Source: Thermogymnomonas acidicola JCM 13583
GTDB lineage: Archaea; Thermoplasmatota; Thermoplasmata; Thermoplasmatales; Thermoplasmataceae
Reading direction: 5' to 3'
DNA: 64,000 nt
Assembly (NCBI RefSeq): GCF_001316105.1
Contig: NZ_BBCP01000006.1
Location: forward strand, 1-64,000
Of this stretch, positions 62,574-64,000 are shown one piece after another; the stretch's first letter is position 1; each line of letters opens with the position of its first letter. Below the pieces are notes generated by a model. It did not search any database. It was not told the origin of the DNA and worked only from the letters and a program-made list of their open reading frames with translations. Position numbers and translations under genes: made by a program.

Positions 62574-63801
62574 TCACCTGGAATCTCCCACAGGTTCCCC
62601 CCCAGGACCCTTTTCTGGCACACCTCCGCCGCTTCCTGCAAGCTTCAGGAAAGGTGAGACAGCAACGCCTGCGGCGAAGAGCACTGCCAGAACGGCCAGC
62701 TGGAAGGCCCCCCCGCCCGATATGACCAGGGGCCCGAAGAACACAGGTATGAGCGCAACGCCAACATTCGTGGCCACACTGTACATGGATGTGGCAAGGC
62801 CAGCCCTCGCGGGGTCATCCGAGTAATAGGTTGTTGAGGTCATGGCCATGGACCAGTAGGAGTTGCCGAAGAACCCGTATAGGAAGAAGAATGCTATGAG
62901 TAGCGCCAGGAGCGGTCTCAGGCCAAGGAGGTATGATATGGTGGACGCAGATACCGCGCTCAGGGCGGACGTGAGCAGCATTCCTGCCCTGACCCTACCA
63001 AGCCTCTCAAACACGGGCGGCACTATTATTGCACCTGTGCCAGAGCCCAGGAATGTGAGTGCAGAGAGGAGCCCCCCCCGACCGAGAGGGCAGTGCCCTC
63101 CGGCACACCTCTTGCGATAAGTGAAGAGGAGGCTATGGAGCCGAACATGACCGATATTGATGATACAAGGAAGCCCACGTACCAGTTCTTCAGCATGCCT
63201 GTCCTGAACGAGCCCCCCCTGAGGCTCCTGCCCCCCCTGTAGTCCTGGGGGTAGTCCCTCGCCCTCATGGGGGGGAGCACCACCAGGGCGACCAGGGCCA
63301 GTATGGCTGAAACTCCAAAGGCCTCCCTTATGCCGTCGGCAATGAGGTAAGGCGATACCAGCGAGCCTATGGCCATGCCCATGAAGAGTATGCCCACGCT
63401 TATCCCGACAGTTGTGTGTGCCCTCCCAGGAGTCAGGGATTCAGCCACAGATCCGACTGGGGGGGCCACGGCCATTGGGTATGCCACTGCAGCGATCAGG
63501 GTGGCAATGAACAGGAAGGTGTAGTTGTACGCGACTATCCTGAGGGCGAGGCCGATGACGGAGAGTGCCGCTGATATGTAGAGTGACCTGACTACAGAGA
63601 ACCTGGCGGAAATGAAGCCAGAGAGGAGGCCCAGCACCACCATTGTGTATCCGTATAGGGAAACAAGGAGCAGCACGGAGGAGGTGCCCACTGAAAACGC
63701 CTGGACACCTCCGGCACCAGGGGGGGCGCAAGCATGAACCATCCGAACCCTATGGTGAAGAGGAGGTACCAGTAAGGTATCAGGTCCCTTGTAGAGTTCA
63801 C
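62574..63801 (-). CDS. major facilitator superfamily transporter (frameshifted)
   Basis: About 405 residues with around twelve membrane helices. Helix 1 reads YWYLLFTIGFGWFMLAPLVPEV; the loop after helix 2 and GLLSGFISARFSVVRSLYISAAL fit the MFS A-motif region. The second half begins FRTGMLKNWYVGFLVSSISVMFGSIAS and ends AVLAVLFAAGVAVSPFLKLAGS. Breaks lie near 63720 and 63075. GTG 63801 is preferred to TTG 63816 because it is about 30 nt after a TATA box (GCATTATAG). A perfect palindrome lies between the two. Substrate unknown; the gene converges on hutU. Confidence 0.88.
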
Positions 63802-63808
63802 GCACTTA

Positions 63809-63823
63809 TGAGGCAATGCCTCA
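63809..63823. promoter_or_regulatory. 15-bp palindrome in the MFS transporter promoter
   Basis: TGAGGCA, one base, TGCCTCA: perfect 7-bp arms, 8-22 nt before the GTG start and touching the TATA-like box. Suits a dimeric repressor; no regulator gene is adjacent. Confidence 0.6.
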
Positions 63824-63897
63824 CTATAATGCTTTCTCAGGGGGGGTTTCAGAAAAAACGATATAGCTGCAAGCCCAATATCTCAGTATGCCCGGGA

Positions 63898-64000
63898 TAA
63901 AGGCTGTAGTGATGGCAGGGGGGGCAAGGGCACAAGGCTCAGACCGATCACCTACTCGATCCCAAAGCCCCCTCGTGCCAATTGCAGGGAAGCCATGCAT
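63898..64000 (+). CDS. sugar-phosphate nucleotidyltransferase, N-terminus (cut by window end)
   Basis: Starts MPGIKAVVMAGG, then after one base removed from the G run at 63920 reads KGTRLRPITYS and PKPLVPIAGKP, the invariant nucleotide-binding start of glucose-1-phosphate or mannose-1-phosphate nucleotidyltransferases. ATG 63898 lies about 35 nt after GATATAG. It is divergent from the MFS gene. The remainder is outside the window, so the sugar is unknown. Confidence 0.9.

Overview
This window is archaeal and most probably from the Thermoplasmatales (Euryarchaeota), from a lineage with fairly high G+C. Evidence seen: archaeal-only or archaeal-type genes (glycerol-1-phosphate dehydrogenase, geranylgeranyl diphosphate synthase, CDP-archaeol synthase CarS, Pth2, type II methionine aminopeptidase, Tsr3, PhoU with an AbrB-like N-terminus), a Cys-rich protein resembling the Thermoplasma Ta0938 family, heavy AGG (Arg) and ATA (Ile) codon use, and TATA boxes about 22-30 nt before many start codons, as expected for leaderless mRNAs. 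The closest relative cannot be named from sequence alone.

A warning governs the whole annotation. Runs of six to eight G or C occur throughout, and roughly half of the genes are broken at or near them. Conserved proteins show that most runs should be about four bases: in urocanase, glutamine synthetase and the tRNA-Pro acceptor stem, four G or C reads as seven. Other sites show the reverse (GGG read as GG). I treat these as base-calling or assembly errors, and give each broken gene as one CDS over its full inferred extent.

Layout. 1-4130: 3' end of aconitase, a TPR protein and glutamine synthetase. 4131-14257: tRNA-Pro(TGG) followed by a 10-kb integrated element. Its ends are a 16-17 bp direct repeat of the tRNA 3' end. 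It carries a tyrosine integrase, a large adenine-specific DNA methylase overlapping a PLD-nuclease/SNF2-helicase gene (a predicted restriction/defence pair), a serine-recombinase remnant and three unknown small genes. 14603-28507: MscS channel, zinc-finger protein, drug-type ABC exporter behind a 26-bp palindrome, GH31 alpha-glucosidase, egsA, class III aminotransferase and amino-acid permease facing an Lrp regulator, rhodanese, 2-hydroxyacid dehydrogenase, a DUF3311/SSS symporter pair and a cupin. 28485-34157: branched-chain aminotransferase, pyruvate oxidase-like enzyme, GGPP synthase, pdxT and gcvT. 34187-45723: a heme-oxygenase-like protein with a Cys-rich partner; a three-gene operon (PLP enzyme, DUF1611, QueC-like PP-loop enzyme); tsr3, pyrG, map, tmk, cystathionine gamma-synthase, pth2, carS and a CBS-HTH regulator. 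45864-47659: membrane protein and PhoU-like regulator.

47662-59528 is a fatty-acid oxidation region. Leftward genes encode thiolase, two acyl-CoA dehydrogenases, an acyl-CoA synthetase and a metallo-beta-lactamase-fold protein. Facing them are etfB and etfA, so the dehydrogenases and their electron acceptor share one divergent promoter region containing a perfect palindrome. A decayed IS605-type element separates these from a Rieske-type protein and a second ETF in which beta and alpha are fused. 59643-64000: NicO-like membrane protein, urocanase, an MFS transporter behind a palindrome, and the start of a sugar nucleotidyltransferase. No rRNA genes or CRISPR arrays were seen.
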